A stretch of DNA of 64,000 nucleotides, taken from the NCBI RefSeq assembly GCF_010468565.1, contig NZ_WUEG01000002.1, positions 1-64,000 of the forward strand, written 5' to 3'. The notes below the pieces were generated by a model. It saw only the letters and a list, made by a program, of their open reading frames with translations, ran no database searches and had not been told where the DNA came from. Source of the DNA: Allomuricauda sp. TY007. GTDB taxonomy: Bacteria; Bacteroidota; Bacteroidia; Flavobacteriales; Flavobacteriaceae. Position 1 is the stretch's first letter; every line of letters starts with the position of its first letter. A program made the position numbers and the translations under genes. Below, in pieces: positions 1-7,609 of this stretch.

Positions 1-2
1 AG

Positions 3-77
3 GGAGGCCACAAAGAAGTGGTCCATGCCCATCAGGAACTGGGGCATCATTTTAAACCAGTTCCTAACGATCTATGA
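3..77 (+). other. Possible C-terminal end of an upstream gene
   Basis: Frame 3 is open from the window edge to a TGA at 75-77 and encodes a His-rich tail ending HFKPVPNDL. It may be the end of a gene lying to the left. With only 24 codons visible, neither coding status nor family can be established. Confidence 0.25.
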
Positions 78-168
78 AAAAAGGGTCAGACTCTAATAAA
101 GTCCAACCCCCGTTATTTTCAACTTACACACTTATTGGGATAGTGTCAATTTCAGATTTAATCATCCT

Positions 169-1060
169 TCACTTTTTGGTTCGCTTTGGCCATAAATATT
201 TGACTTTTTGAATAATGATTACTGCTGATTGATTAATAACTTTTATCGATGGCTTAATAAGTGTAATAATTGTCAAAACTGCAATGATCAAAGCCATGTA
301 TTGTATAAAATTATTATGACGTTCATACCAATGTTGGACTTTGATTTTTAATTCAACCCGGTCGTTTTCCCAACTATTCCCATTAAAATAGGTCATTACA
401 TATGTAAAATAATATTCTCCAGGTTCAGTATCTTCTTTTAGTTTTATTTTGTAGGTCATTGGAGCTAGGAACTTCTCTTCTCCTTTGACTCCCAAAGTAC
501 TTTCTGAATGTATCAAGGCTTTTTGTGACAGGTCGACGTTTAGTAAATCCCTATTGTCTTTATTGGGCATCACATAGGGTCTATCCTCAAATATAAAATC
601 ATCAAAATATGTGACCAAAAGCCTGCCATTTTCTGCACTCACCATACTAGCACTTAGAATAGTTAGCATTTTATTGTCCATAGGAACCTCTACACCTCCA
701 TAAACATAACGGTTATTGGATAGTGGTTTGAAATCGGCAAGTAAGTATGATTTTTTCGTATCTAAAATTTCTGCAGAGGATGAAAAGAATGTTTTGGCAG
801 ATGTAAAGTCAATGTATCCATATCCAGAAACATAATAACTTATTACAATTGAATCCCCGGGTACTAAAGATGTCTTGTTGGCATTTACAATTTGCCTATA
901 ACTTCCATTTCTGTTTGAATTAGAAGCTTGCTGATTGAGCATTTTATAGTAAGGCGGTATCTTTTCCTATGAGTTCAGATGTTTTGGATTGACCTAATAA
1001 TGGTTTTATGGGTGTTATTATAAACACTAATAGGATTAATCTAATAATGATTTTATACAT
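169..1060 (-). pseudogene. Secreted membrane-anchored protein, reading frame broken after the signal peptide
   Basis: The long frame (169-942) encodes 257 residues that I do not recognise: a probable beta-rich extracytoplasmic body, one hydrophobic helix (about residues 211-231, YMALIIAVLTIITLI) and a basic tail (WPKRTKK). That looks like a C-terminal membrane anchor. The frame has no export signal, but an ATG at 1060 in another frame encodes a textbook signal peptide (MYKIIIRLILLVFI, then LLGQSKTSELIGK) that hits a stop at about 946. Joining the two frames at the AAAA run (plus-strand tttt at 962-965) gives one continuous protein, ...SELIG-EKIPPYYK-MLNQQAS. I infer a single gene with a one-base indel, either a real frameshift or a sequencing error. 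The alternative, a cytoplasmic start at 942, would leave the anchor without an exported domain. It lies outside the integrated element. Confidence 0.55.
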
Positions 1061-1150
1061 TTTTACCTTTTTAAAGACATAATAATCACTAAAAGCCTTG
1101 TACTAGTGACCTAAAAACCATAATACTGTCAACTAGATTGTCAACCAAAC

Positions 1151-1178
1151 AAAAAAAGCCCCTAAAACAGGGGCTTTT
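1151..1178. terminator. Bidirectional intrinsic terminator
   Basis: An A-tract, the stem AGCCCC/GGGGCT around a 7-nt loop (1157-1175) and a T-run make a rho-independent terminator that can work on both strands. Before integration it would have lain just past the tRNA-Ser 3' end on the minus strand, so it is probably the original tRNA terminator, now displaced by the element. Confidence 0.6.
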
Positions 1179-1188
1179 CAAATCATTA

Positions 1189-1203
1189 AGCGGAGGAAGA
1201 GGG
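1189..1203. repeat. Left attachment site (attL)
   Basis: This is a 15-bp exact copy of the tRNA-Ser 3' end found at 10791-10805. It is isolated here, with no tRNA body beside it, as expected for the distal att site of a tRNA-targeting integrase. Confidence 0.75.
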
Positions 1204-1263
1204 TCTTCTTTAAATTGAAAAAACCACTGTTTTTAGGGGTTGTAAAGGGTGGGGAATTGATAC

Positions 1264-1283
1264 TGACACCGAAAGGGACACCT
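1264..1283 (+). repeat. Integrase arm-type site, left end
   Basis: TGACACCGAAAGGGACACCT matches 17 of 20 positions of the site at 10672-10691 inside the right end. It contains two direct GACACC half-sites. The position, about 60 bp inside attL, fits arm-site binding by the integrase (inference). Confidence 0.6.
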
Positions 1284-1500
1284 TTTTAATAGTAATTTAA
1301 CAATTATGGGCTTTTTAAATGCCAAATGGATACAATGAGATTTAAAATAAATTAAAGAGCTTCAAAATGACAGAATTTAAAATTGGGTAATACCAGATAA
1401 CGAAATCAAAATTTAAAATAGAAAGTCTATTTAACCAGGATGTTAAAAACTTTCAATAGGTCACTTAATGAAATCTCTATCAAAGAAACCTAACTTTCCT

Positions 1501-1541
1501 GGCAGGCAAGAGGTCACCGGTTCGAATCCGGTATTCTCCAC
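1501..1541 (+). other. Truncated tRNA 3' end (att relic)
   Basis: The T-arm ACCGGTTCGAATCCGGT folds perfectly and is followed by the acceptor strand ATTCTCCA. Upstream there is a possible 3' anticodon-arm strand but no 5' half, D-arm or matching GGAGAAT. This is therefore a tRNA 3' fragment of undetermined specificity, typical of an attachment site left by an integrative element, and it is not a working tRNA. Confidence 0.65.
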
Positions 1542-1587
1542 AGTAACAGTAAGGCTTCAAGAGTTTTTAACTTTTGGAGCTTTTTTT

Positions 1588-1620
1588 ATTTGCACGCAAT
1601 TTGCACGCAATTTGCACGCA
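1588..1620 (+). repeat. Three 11-bp direct repeats (ATTTGCACGCA)
   Basis: ATTTGCACGCA occurs three times head to tail at 1588-1598, 1599-1609 and 1610-1620, followed by AACTTA. The period is one helical turn. The position just outside a tRNA 3' fragment is where arm-type integrase sites lie in other integrative elements (inference). Confidence 0.65.
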
Positions 1621-1965
1621 AACTTAGGTCAAATTTGTTTTTGATTATTTGTTGCAAATTGGACTATTTCGATGTTTTTTCACTTATTTCTGAGTAATTT
1701 GAAAAAGTTATATACCCATTGGATATCTTTGACCTTCTTTTCCTTTTATCAACCAGATTCCCGGCCATAGTAACTTTTGCCAACCAATCCTTACCGTTAT
1801 TGTACAGATAGCCGAATTCTAAAAAAAATGATTTCACAACTATTAGGGCACGATTCACAACAAAAAAAGATGATTTTATATCATCAGGGTAGGGAATTCG
1901 TTAGTATGATTGTTTAACCTATGGAAACTATAAAACAACAATTCTTAATTAATCAATAGTAAAGT

Positions 1966-2433
1966 ATGAAAACCTCAAATCTATTTAAATACTTAATAGC
2001 CGGAGTAATGGTCCTTACCGTCATTGCCTGTAGCAAAGATGATGACCCTTTTGCGAGTGTAACGGTCAATGGAACAACATTAAGAACAAGCCCTTCCGAC
2101 TTTACCGTTGGTGACCGGTCGGATTTCAATGGTGACATCGATGCAAGTTTTACCGGCAACGGTGGTTCTACCACCCGTATATTCAGCTGGAACAACAACC
2201 TCAGTACAGCGGATTATAATGCCGATATCACTGCGACTACGGAAGGTACCTTCAATATGGTGGTAACAGATGCAGATGCAAATATCGTGTTGAATAGATC
2301 ATTGAACGGTGCGGTTGAGCCCGATTCTTTCTCTGGAGTAACCGACGCAGGCACTTCCGGAATATGGACCGTAACGATTACAGTAGAATCTTTTAGTGGT
2401 GATGGCAGCTTTTCTTTGAGTGAAGGAAACTAG
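1966..2433 (+). CDS. Small lipoprotein of unknown function
   Basis: The 155-residue product has a Lys-containing leader, a hydrophobic stretch and the lipobox VIAC with the acylated Cys at residue 22, followed by SKDDD, so it should be a lipoprotein, possibly surface-exposed. The mature part is Thr/Ser/Gly/Asp-rich and looks all-beta; I do not recognise its family. It is a single-gene unit with its own terminator just downstream. It is the first gene inside the left end of the element and is a cargo candidate with no obvious link to mobilization. Confidence 0.75.
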   Translation: MKTSNLFKYLIAGVMVLTVIACSKDDDPFASVTVNGTTLRTSPSDFTVGDRSDFNGDIDASFTGNGGSTTRIFSWNNNLSTADYNADITATTEGTFNMVVTDADANIVLNRSLNGAVEPDSFSGVTDAGTSGIWTVTITVESFSGDGSFSLSEGN

Positions 2434-2460
2434 TCAATTCTCCTACTTGTAAATACATAA

Positions 2461-2490
2461 AAGCACCTCATAAACGGGGTGCTTTTTTTT
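2461..2490 (+). terminator. Intrinsic terminator of the lipoprotein gene
   Basis: The stem AAGCACC/GGTGCTT is followed by eight T residues, about 30 nt past the stop codon of the lipoprotein gene. Confidence 0.75.
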
Positions 2491-2878
2491 GAAGTAAAGT
2501 GAACAGGTTTAAAAAGCTAACCCTTTTCGAGACAGTATTCCAGAGCTACCTGAATGTTTTCATCCAATAATCAATCGTTTATTGGTGCCCAAAATTTTAT
2601 ATCTGTTTATTTCAATTGTTGATAACTCAATATCCTTGTATTCTAAGAAAATTCGATTGATGTCATTTGATTTGATTTAGAACAAAATTTTATTTGCCAT
2701 TTTTCATTTGGTTTGATATGAACTGATATGATGTAAGTGTTTGCACATCAATTTTTTGTGGATAAAATTCAATCCATAAACCTTACTTTCCCTCCGCCCT
2801 CTATTATCTTTATCCAAAGAATTCTTCAAAGGAAAACAAAAGCGCTTTTGTTCATTTGTAATCGTTAAAAGGAACAAA
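2491..2878. other. Regulatory gap before the mobile-element operon
   Basis: This AT-rich stretch of nearly 400 bp has no credible gene. It holds TGATATGA-type short repeats near 2713-2732 and a perfect 18-bp palindrome at 2835-2852. It should contain the promoter of the replication/mobilization operon, but I could not pick a clear TAnnTTTG box. Confidence 0.4.
2835..2852. promoter_or_regulatory. Perfect palindrome, candidate operator
   Basis: AACAAAAGCGCTTTTGTT is a perfect 18-bp palindrome 26 bp upstream of the HTH gene at 2879. The size and symmetry suit a dimeric regulator acting on the element's own operon. The ligand is unknown. Confidence 0.4.
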
Positions 2879-3148
2879 ATGGACAATTTTTTGATACTCG
2901 AACGGCTTGACCGTTTGGAACGACTTATGATAGCCAATAAAGAAGTACTGACCTTTGATGAGACCTGTGATTACACCGGCATATCAAGAAGTTATCTGTA
3001 CAAGCTTACCGCTGCGGGGCAAATCCCGCACTCCAAGCCCAATGGAAAACTTATATTCTTTGAAAGGGAAAAGATAGTCAGTTGGTTGCTACAGAACCAA
3101 CGTAAGCCATTGCCGGAAAGCGAAACGATTGTGGATTCAAATCCTTAG
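2879..3148 (+). CDS. Excisionase-like helix-turn-helix protein
   Basis: The 89-residue protein has a coiled N-terminus (ILERLDRLERLMI) followed by a MerR/excisionase-type winged HTH: LTFDETCDYTGISRSYLYKL, then IPHSKPNGKLIFFEREKIVSWL. This is the HTH_17 layout found in Bacteroidota mobile elements, where such proteins are annotated as excisionase or DNA-binding protein. It is the first gene of the run of plus-strand replication and mobilization genes ending at 7210. It probably binds the element ends or the operator upstream; which of these cannot be told from sequence. Confidence 0.75.
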   Translation: MDNFLILERLDRLERLMIANKEVLTFDETCDYTGISRSYLYKLTAAGQIPHSKPNGKLIFFEREKIVSWLLQNQRKPLPESETIVDSNP

Positions 3149-3222
3149 CCACGGATTCATCTTTAAATTATTTGTGGATTCACCAAAAATGGAAGTAATC
3201 ACAAAATTTCAAAAGCACCAAT

Positions 3223-4428
3223 ATGGAAACAGTACCATACATAAGGGTCGGGACCACCTTTTACAAGTTGGTAAGGATTCCGACCATTTCTGGACATTTC
3301 AACGAGCAGCTGGTCCCTTGGAACGAGCATATCATCAAGCAGGACCATGGCAAGGACTATTTGGGCAAGGTGCCCAAATATGATGGGTTCGCCTGTATTC
3401 CCTGTCATGTGGACTTCAAAAAGGAACACCATGGTTTCTACAATACCTATTCCCTTTTGGCACATGAACCCAAAGAGGGAACCATCAAAAGAACACGGGC
3501 CTTTTTAGGGCATATCTTCGGCAACCAGCTGGAACTTGGGCTGGACTATCTGAAACTCCTGTACCAAAGACCGGTGCAGGTGCTCCCCATCCTCTGTCTG
3601 GTCTCCACCGAAAGGAACACCGGGAAAAGCACCTTCCTCAAATGGCTCAAGGAGATCTTTGGCAACAACCTTACCTATCTGACCAATGACAGCTTTGCAA
3701 GCCAGTTCAATGCGGACTGGGCCAACAAGCTGTTGATATGCGTGGACGAGGTGCTGTTCAACAAGGAGGAGCTCACCGAGCGCATCAAATATCTGAGTAC
3801 CACCAACAGGAACAAGCTGGAGGCCAAGGGCAAGGACAAAAGGGAAGTGGAATTCTTTGGAAAATTTATCCTCTGCAGTAATAACGAGGACAGTTTCATC
3901 AAGATCGATGCCCATGAGACCAGGTTCTGGGTTAGAAAGATTCCTTCACTTAAAAGGGAGGACACCGATTTCCTGGACCAGTTGTCCAAGGAAGTGCCCG
4001 CTTTTTTGGATTTCCTTTCAAAAAGGGAATACAGCACAAAACAAAGAACCCGAATGTGGTTCACAGCTAAACAGGTTTATACCCCTGCCCTTAAGAAGCT
4101 GGTGAACAATAACCGAAATAGGGTGGAGAAGGAACTGGCCAGTCTATTGCTGAGTGCCATGGAAAAGTTCGAGATGGACTCGGTGGACCTTTGTCCCATC
4201 GATGCCCTGCACATGCTCAACCGCACACGGGTCAAGACCGACCTGACCCAATTGAGGCGGTTGCTGAAAAAGGATTGGAAACTGGACAACCAGCCAAATT
4301 CAAACAAGTACCAAAAAATCACCATTTGGAACAACGGCGAGATCAACACCGAGGACGCCAAGGGAAGGTACTTTACCATAAAAAAGAATTTTTTGGTCCA
4401 AAATTTTGATGATTTGATGACAGATTGA
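3223..4428 (+). CDS. Primase-helicase family ATPase (DUF5906/D5-like)
   Basis: The 401-residue protein carries a P-loop (STERNTGKST, residues 128-137), a Walker B strand (LLICVDE, 170-176) and a downstream sensor-like segment (FILCSNNEDSFIKI), as in SF3/D5-type helicases of phages and integrative elements. An N-terminal Cys/His pair (CIPCHVDF, about 58-65) may be structural. The C-terminal 100 residues resemble a winged-helix DNA-binding region. It probably unwinds element DNA during replication, with the Toprim primase encoded 220 bp downstream. Codon choice is markedly richer in G/C third positions than in the flanking chromosomal genes. The start at 3223 follows a non-coding gap and precedes the conserved region with good spacing. 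Confidence 0.75.
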   Translation: METVPYIRVGTTFYKLVRIPTISGHFNEQLVPWNEHIIKQDHGKDYLGKVPKYDGFACIPCHVDFKKEHHGFYNTYSLLAHEPKEGTIKRTRAFLGHIFGNQLELGLDYLKLLYQRPVQVLPILCLVSTERNTGKSTFLKWLKEIFGNNLTYLTNDSFASQFNADWANKLLICVDEVLFNKEELTERIKYLSTTNRNKLEAKGKDKREVEFFGKFILCSNNEDSFIKIDAHETRFWVRKIPSLKREDTDFLDQLSKEVPAFLDFLSKREYSTKQRTRMWFTAKQVYTPALKKLVNNNRNRVEKELASLLLSAMEKFEMDSVDLCPIDALHMLNRTRVKTDLTQLRRLLKKDWKLDNQPNSNKYQKITIWNNGEINTEDAKGRYFTIKKNFLVQNFDDLMTD

Positions 4429-4603
4429 TATAAGCCCAGTGTTTATAAGGGTTTAGGCTGTCATCACTTTGTCATCATTCTGTCATCAAAATAAAAAATG
4501 ATGACAGGGACAATGAAGAAAAAAACAAAAGTGATGAAACGATGACAAAATGATGACGGGGGAACAACCAGTATTTATAGGGTCCCCCAGAGGTTTGTCA
4601 TCA
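4415..4603. repeat. Iteron array, candidate replication origin
   Basis: The 7-mer GTCATCA occurs at 4460, 4471 and 4482, exactly 11 bp apart. Its complement TGATGAC occurs at 4415, 4499 and 4551, with a CGATGAC variant at 4540 (again 11 bp from 4551), and another GTCATCA lies at 4597. The array fills the gap between helicase and primase genes and is interrupted by A-rich DNA. Helically phased iterons beside replication genes are the usual look of an initiator-bound origin. The function is inferred. Confidence 0.6.
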
Positions 4604-4648
4604 AATCATCAAAAATCGATTAAAAACAGAACCATGAGAGAAAAAAGA

Positions 4649-5536
4649 ATGGACTGCGAAAAAGCCCGCAACATTGACATCGTTTCCACGCTGGCCAAGT
4701 CGGGGCACTTTCCAGTCCGGAAAACGGAAAAAGAAGCTTGGTTCCTCAGCCCGTTCCGGAGCGAGACCCAAGCCTCTTTCAAGGTATCATTGAAGGAAAA
4801 CTACTGGATAGATTTTGGGACCTTTGAAGGTGGCAGTACCATAGACCTGATCATGAAAATGGAAAACTGTTCCGTAAAGGAGGCATTGGAACGATTGTCC
4901 GGGAACATGGGCCATTTTTCTTTTCACCGGCGGCCGAATCCAACCAAGAAGGAACATAGGGCCGACCCGATTGAAATCATCCAGGAAAAGGAGATCGAGC
5001 ACAGGGCCCTGCAAAACTATCTGAGCTCCAGAAAGGTTTCGACCAAGACCGCAAGAAAACTGTGCAAGGAGGTCCATTATAAGATAGGAGAACGGACATA
5101 CTTTGGCATAGGATTACAGAACAGGTCTGGAGGCTGGGAACTGCGGAACAGCTATTGGAAAGGATCCACATCGCCCAAGGATGTTTCGATGATGGGGAAC
5201 AGATCAAAGAAATTGGCCATTACCGAAGGCATGTTCGATATGCTCACCCTAATGGAGCTGATGCCGGATATCGTAAACAGCCATGACCTTCTGGTATTGA
5301 ACACCACGGCCTTCGTAAAACGGATGGTCACAGAGATAGGGGAATATGAAAATGTGGAGCTGTTTCTTGACAGAGACAAAACGGGACTGGGGATGACGGA
5401 ACTTTTATTGGAAAAGTGCCCGAACAGTAGGGATATGTCCTTCCTCTATGAAGGTTTTAAAGATATAAACGTATGGAAGGTAAAAAACGCAAAGGATGAA
5501 GTTCGGAAACGAATTCAAGATGTGTCATTGTCATGA
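4649..5536 (+). CDS. Toprim-domain DNA primase (CHC2-like)
   Basis: The product is about 295 residues long. The N-terminal part resembles a zinc-less CHC2 primase module (residues 1-85; WFLSPFRSETQASFKV, WIDFGTFEGGSTIDLIM). The C-terminal Toprim domain has the signature glutamate (LAITEGMFDML) and the acidic motif (VELFLDRDKTG). It should make primers for element replication together with the helicase encoded upstream. The start is placed at ATG 4649 (MDCEKARNIDIV), where homology to known element primases begins. Upstream in-frame Met codons at 4550 and 4634 would place part of the iteron region in the protein. Confidence 0.75.
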   Translation: MDCEKARNIDIVSTLAKSGHFPVRKTEKEAWFLSPFRSETQASFKVSLKENYWIDFGTFEGGSTIDLIMKMENCSVKEALERLSGNMGHFSFHRRPNPTKKEHRADPIEIIQEKEIEHRALQNYLSSRKVSTKTARKLCKEVHYKIGERTYFGIGLQNRSGGWELRNSYWKGSTSPKDVSMMGNRSKKLAITEGMFDMLTLMELMPDIVNSHDLLVLNTTAFVKRMVTEIGEYENVELFLDRDKTGLGMTELLLEKCPNSRDMSFLYEGFKDINVWKVKNAKDEVRKRIQDVSLS

Positions 5537-5581
5537 CAAATCTTGCTTTTGCTCCCGAAGGTCGCAAAAGTTGATGGGAAA

Positions 5582-5878
5582 ATGAAGAAAGAGTTCGTCC
5601 AGTTCCGCTGCTCGGTCTACGAGAAGAAACTGCTGAAGGTAAAGGCCCTGAAGAGCGGTCTTTCCCTCAGCGAGTACTGTCGACGTGCCGCATTCGATGA
5701 CCGAATCGTGGAGCGGATGACGGACGAACAGATAGAGGCCTACAAGCTATTGGTCAAATACCAACGGAATTTTAGGCTGATCACCAACATGTTCCGGAAG
5801 CGGAACACCAGATTGGCCGAGGAAACGGCCCAGCTGGCCAAAGAGATAAGACAACATCTTTTAAACTTTAAAAAATGA
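5582..5878 (+). CDS. MobC-like relaxosome protein
   Basis: The roughly 98-residue basic protein has a ribbon-helix-helix N-terminus (FVQFRCSVYEKKLLKVKA, SGLSLSEYCRRAAF) and a helical C-terminus. This is the usual make-up of Bacteroidota mobilization accessory proteins (MobC/MbpA) that bind oriT and help the relaxase nick. I start it at ATG 5582 (MKKEFVQF) because the upstream extension is not protein-like. Its stop overlaps the relaxase start by ATGA, which implies translational coupling. Confidence 0.75.
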   Translation: MKKEFVQFRCSVYEKKLLKVKALKSGLSLSEYCRRAAFDDRIVERMTDEQIEAYKLLVKYQRNFRLITNMFRKRNTRLAEETAQLAKEIRQHLLNFKK

Positions 5879-6744
5879 TAGGAATGGGAAAGTCCATATC
5901 GCATACTGCAGCCTCGATGAGCTACGGGATGAACCAGGAGAAAGGATCGGAGATCATCCATAGCCAATATCTGGCCGGGGAGACCCCAAGGGAGATCACC
6001 GAGGAGTTCAAGGTCATCCAAGAACAGAACGAGCTGTGCCGGAAGAACACACTGAGCTTTGTGCTCAGTCCCACCATAGAGGACGGGAGGAAACTGGAAA
6101 GCGAACGGCTCAAGGAAATGACCGAAAGGTTCCTCAAGGAGATGAACCTCAAGCAGCACCAGGCCGTTGCCTTTATCCATAGGGACAAGGAACATGTACA
6201 TGTCCATCTGTATGCCAACCGGATAAACTTTCAGGGAAAAGCCTACAATGACAGTTTCATCGGAAAGCGGAGCCAACAAGTGGCGGAACGGGTGGCCAAA
6301 CAAATGGACCTGACCACGGTAAAGGAGGTACAACAGGAAAAACTGTACCGGATGCAACATGTCCGATCGGAAATACAGAAGATCCATGAAAAGGTCATGG
6401 CCAGGGAACGGCCAAGGGACTTTGATCAGTACATCAAGTCGATGGAGCAGAACAATGTAAAGGTCATTCCCAGCATCAATAGGCAGAACCAATTGCAGGG
6501 CTTTCGTTTTGAGTACAAGGGAACCAACCTAAAAGGAAGCGAGGTGCACCGGTCCATGTCCATGGGCAGGATCGCCCGTCAAATGAACTTTGAAAAGAAC
6601 ATGGCACAGCGGATAGCCAAGGACAGGAGCATGCAGCTTTTGGGCCGGACTGTGAATATCCCAACAAGCCTGACCCAGACCATCATAAAGAAGACCATCA
6701 AACTGGCCATAAAAGTGGTCAGGGACACTGGAATAGGAATCTAA
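5875..6744 (+). CDS. mobB: Relaxase (MobB-type, Relaxase/VirD2 family)
   Basis: The 289-residue MOB_P-type relaxase has the three-histidine metal motif in EHVHVHLYANRI (His107, His109, His111) and an N-terminal segment (GKSISHTAASMSYGMNQEK) that would hold the nucleophilic tyrosine, Tyr17 or Tyr32. It nicks oriT and leads one strand into the recipient through a helper conjugation apparatus. It sits between the MobC-like and DUF6730-like genes. No type IV secretion or coupling-protein genes are seen, so transfer needs help in trans. Confidence 0.82.
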   Translation: MIGMGKSISHTAASMSYGMNQEKGSEIIHSQYLAGETPREITEEFKVIQEQNELCRKNTLSFVLSPTIEDGRKLESERLKEMTERFLKEMNLKQHQAVAFIHRDKEHVHVHLYANRINFQGKAYNDSFIGKRSQQVAERVAKQMDLTTVKEVQQEKLYRMQHVRSEIQKIHEKVMARERPRDFDQYIKSMEQNNVKVIPSINRQNQLQGFRFEYKGTNLKGSEVHRSMSMGRIARQMNFEKNMAQRIAKDRSMQLLGRTVNIPTSLTQTIIKKTIKLAIKVVRDTGIGI

Positions 6745-6754
6745 ACAGAACATT

Positions 6755-7210
6755 ATGGCAAAACTGGATGAAATAGCGGAACTGTTGACAGAGGAGGTCA
6801 ACGGGTTTGAGAAGAGTATAGACCGTTTGGAAAAGGTGCATGAAAATTTGCAAAATCTCCCATTGAGGCCAGATACCACTGAGTTAAATAATCTTCTAAA
6901 GGAGTATGGCAACAACCAAAAAAACAACATTAAGGAACAACAAAGACTGATGGAAAGGATTCTTCATAAAGTAGAGCGGTCCATTCTCTTGCCCGGTTGG
7001 GCCATAAAACTTACTTGGGGGTTGTTGGTCACGGTCTTGTTGGTCTTTGGATTTTCAATCTATCAGGTGTCAAGGATAGCCAAGAAGGAAGAGACAGCAT
7101 ATATAAAAGGTCAGGATGATGCCATTGAACACTATGGGACATTCTTTAAAGAAAGCCCAGAGGCAAAGGAACTCTATCAAAAATGGCTGGAGGTAGAAGG
7201 CAAAAAGTAG
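6755..7210 (+). CDS. Membrane-anchored coiled-coil mobilization protein (DUF6730-like)
   Basis: The 151-residue protein has a long N-terminal coiled coil (about 1-80), one membrane helix (about 90-112, LTWGLLVTVLLVFGFSIYQV) and a charged C-terminal helical region. This layout matches the DUF6730 proteins that follow relaxase genes in Bacteroidota mobilizable elements. It may tether the relaxosome to the membrane, but that role is not proven. It starts 10 nt after the relaxase stop and ends the mobilization operon. Confidence 0.65.
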   Translation: MAKLDEIAELLTEEVNGFEKSIDRLEKVHENLQNLPLRPDTTELNNLLKEYGNNQKNNIKEQQRLMERILHKVERSILLPGWAIKLTWGLLVTVLLVFGFSIYQVSRIAKKEETAYIKGQDDAIEHYGTFFKESPEAKELYQKWLEVEGKK

Positions 7211-7212
7211 GA

Positions 7213-7287
7213 CAGCGCCCTATCCTATTTTTGTTATACGCTTTTCTTTCCGAACTGCTACAAAAATAGGATAGGATCCGAGCGCTG
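7213..7287. repeat. Long imperfect inverted repeat downstream of mob genes
   Basis: The arms CAGCGC...CCTATCCTATTTTTGT (7213-7234) and ACAAAAATAGGATAGG...GCGCTG (7260-7287) pair over 22 bp, with a six-base bulge on the right. The structure lies directly after the mobilization operon. It could be oriT or a strong hairpin terminator; there is no clean T-run after the distal arm, which slightly favours a non-terminator role. Confidence 0.55.
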
Positions 7288-7609
7288 AAGTTGGGGTAAG
7301 GGATTTGGGGACAAGTGGTCTCCCCATAAACCTTAGTCCCCCTTAATAACTACTTTAATCAGACTTAGAACTGAAATCCAATTTTGTGAATACCTCCGGG
7401 GGATGGCTGTTGTTTGGTAATAAAAAATCCTCGGAGCAAGCCCACGAGGTATTCAACGGAACAATATGTTATCATTTTTTAAAAAACCATCCGTTTTTTA
7501 AACATTTCCTTTACTACACCCGAGGCAGAGCCTTGGGGAATTCTATTAATTAAAATAGATGCCCTAGTAGGTGTATATAAAAGATTATTTTTACATCAAA
7601 TCACTGATA
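7288..7609. repeat. Intergenic palindromic repeats (CCTCGGAGCAAGCC type)
   Basis: GAATACCTCC near 7387 and CACGAGGTATTC near 7444-7455 form an inverted pair around CCTCGGAGCAAGCC (about 7430), and a related unit (CCCGAGGCAGAGCC) lies near 7518. The same CCTCGG...AAGCC theme recurs at 20222-20300 and 48470, so this is a dispersed non-coding repeat. No gene is seen. Confidence 0.45.

Larger units (their letters stand above)
1204..1965. other. Left-end non-coding region of the element
   Basis: No convincing gene lies here. The stretch holds an arm-type site, a truncated tRNA 3' end (1501-1541), a weak hairpin with a T-run (about 1550-1588) that looks like a tRNA terminator, three 11-bp direct repeats, and a 64-codon minus-strand open frame (1664-1858) with no recognisable domain. 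It reads as the relic of an attachment region. Confidence 0.5.

Noticed and set aside
1501..1541. Functional tRNA gene
   Set aside because: Only the T-arm and the 3' acceptor strand are present; no 5' half or D-arm is found upstream.
1664..1858. 64-codon minus-strand open frame
   Set aside because: No recognisable domain, atypical composition, and it lies in a relic attachment region without a promoter; not called as a gene.
2704..2937. 77-codon minus-strand open frame
   Set aside because: It runs over the start of the HTH gene and the palindrome in front of it, and its residues do not look protein-like.
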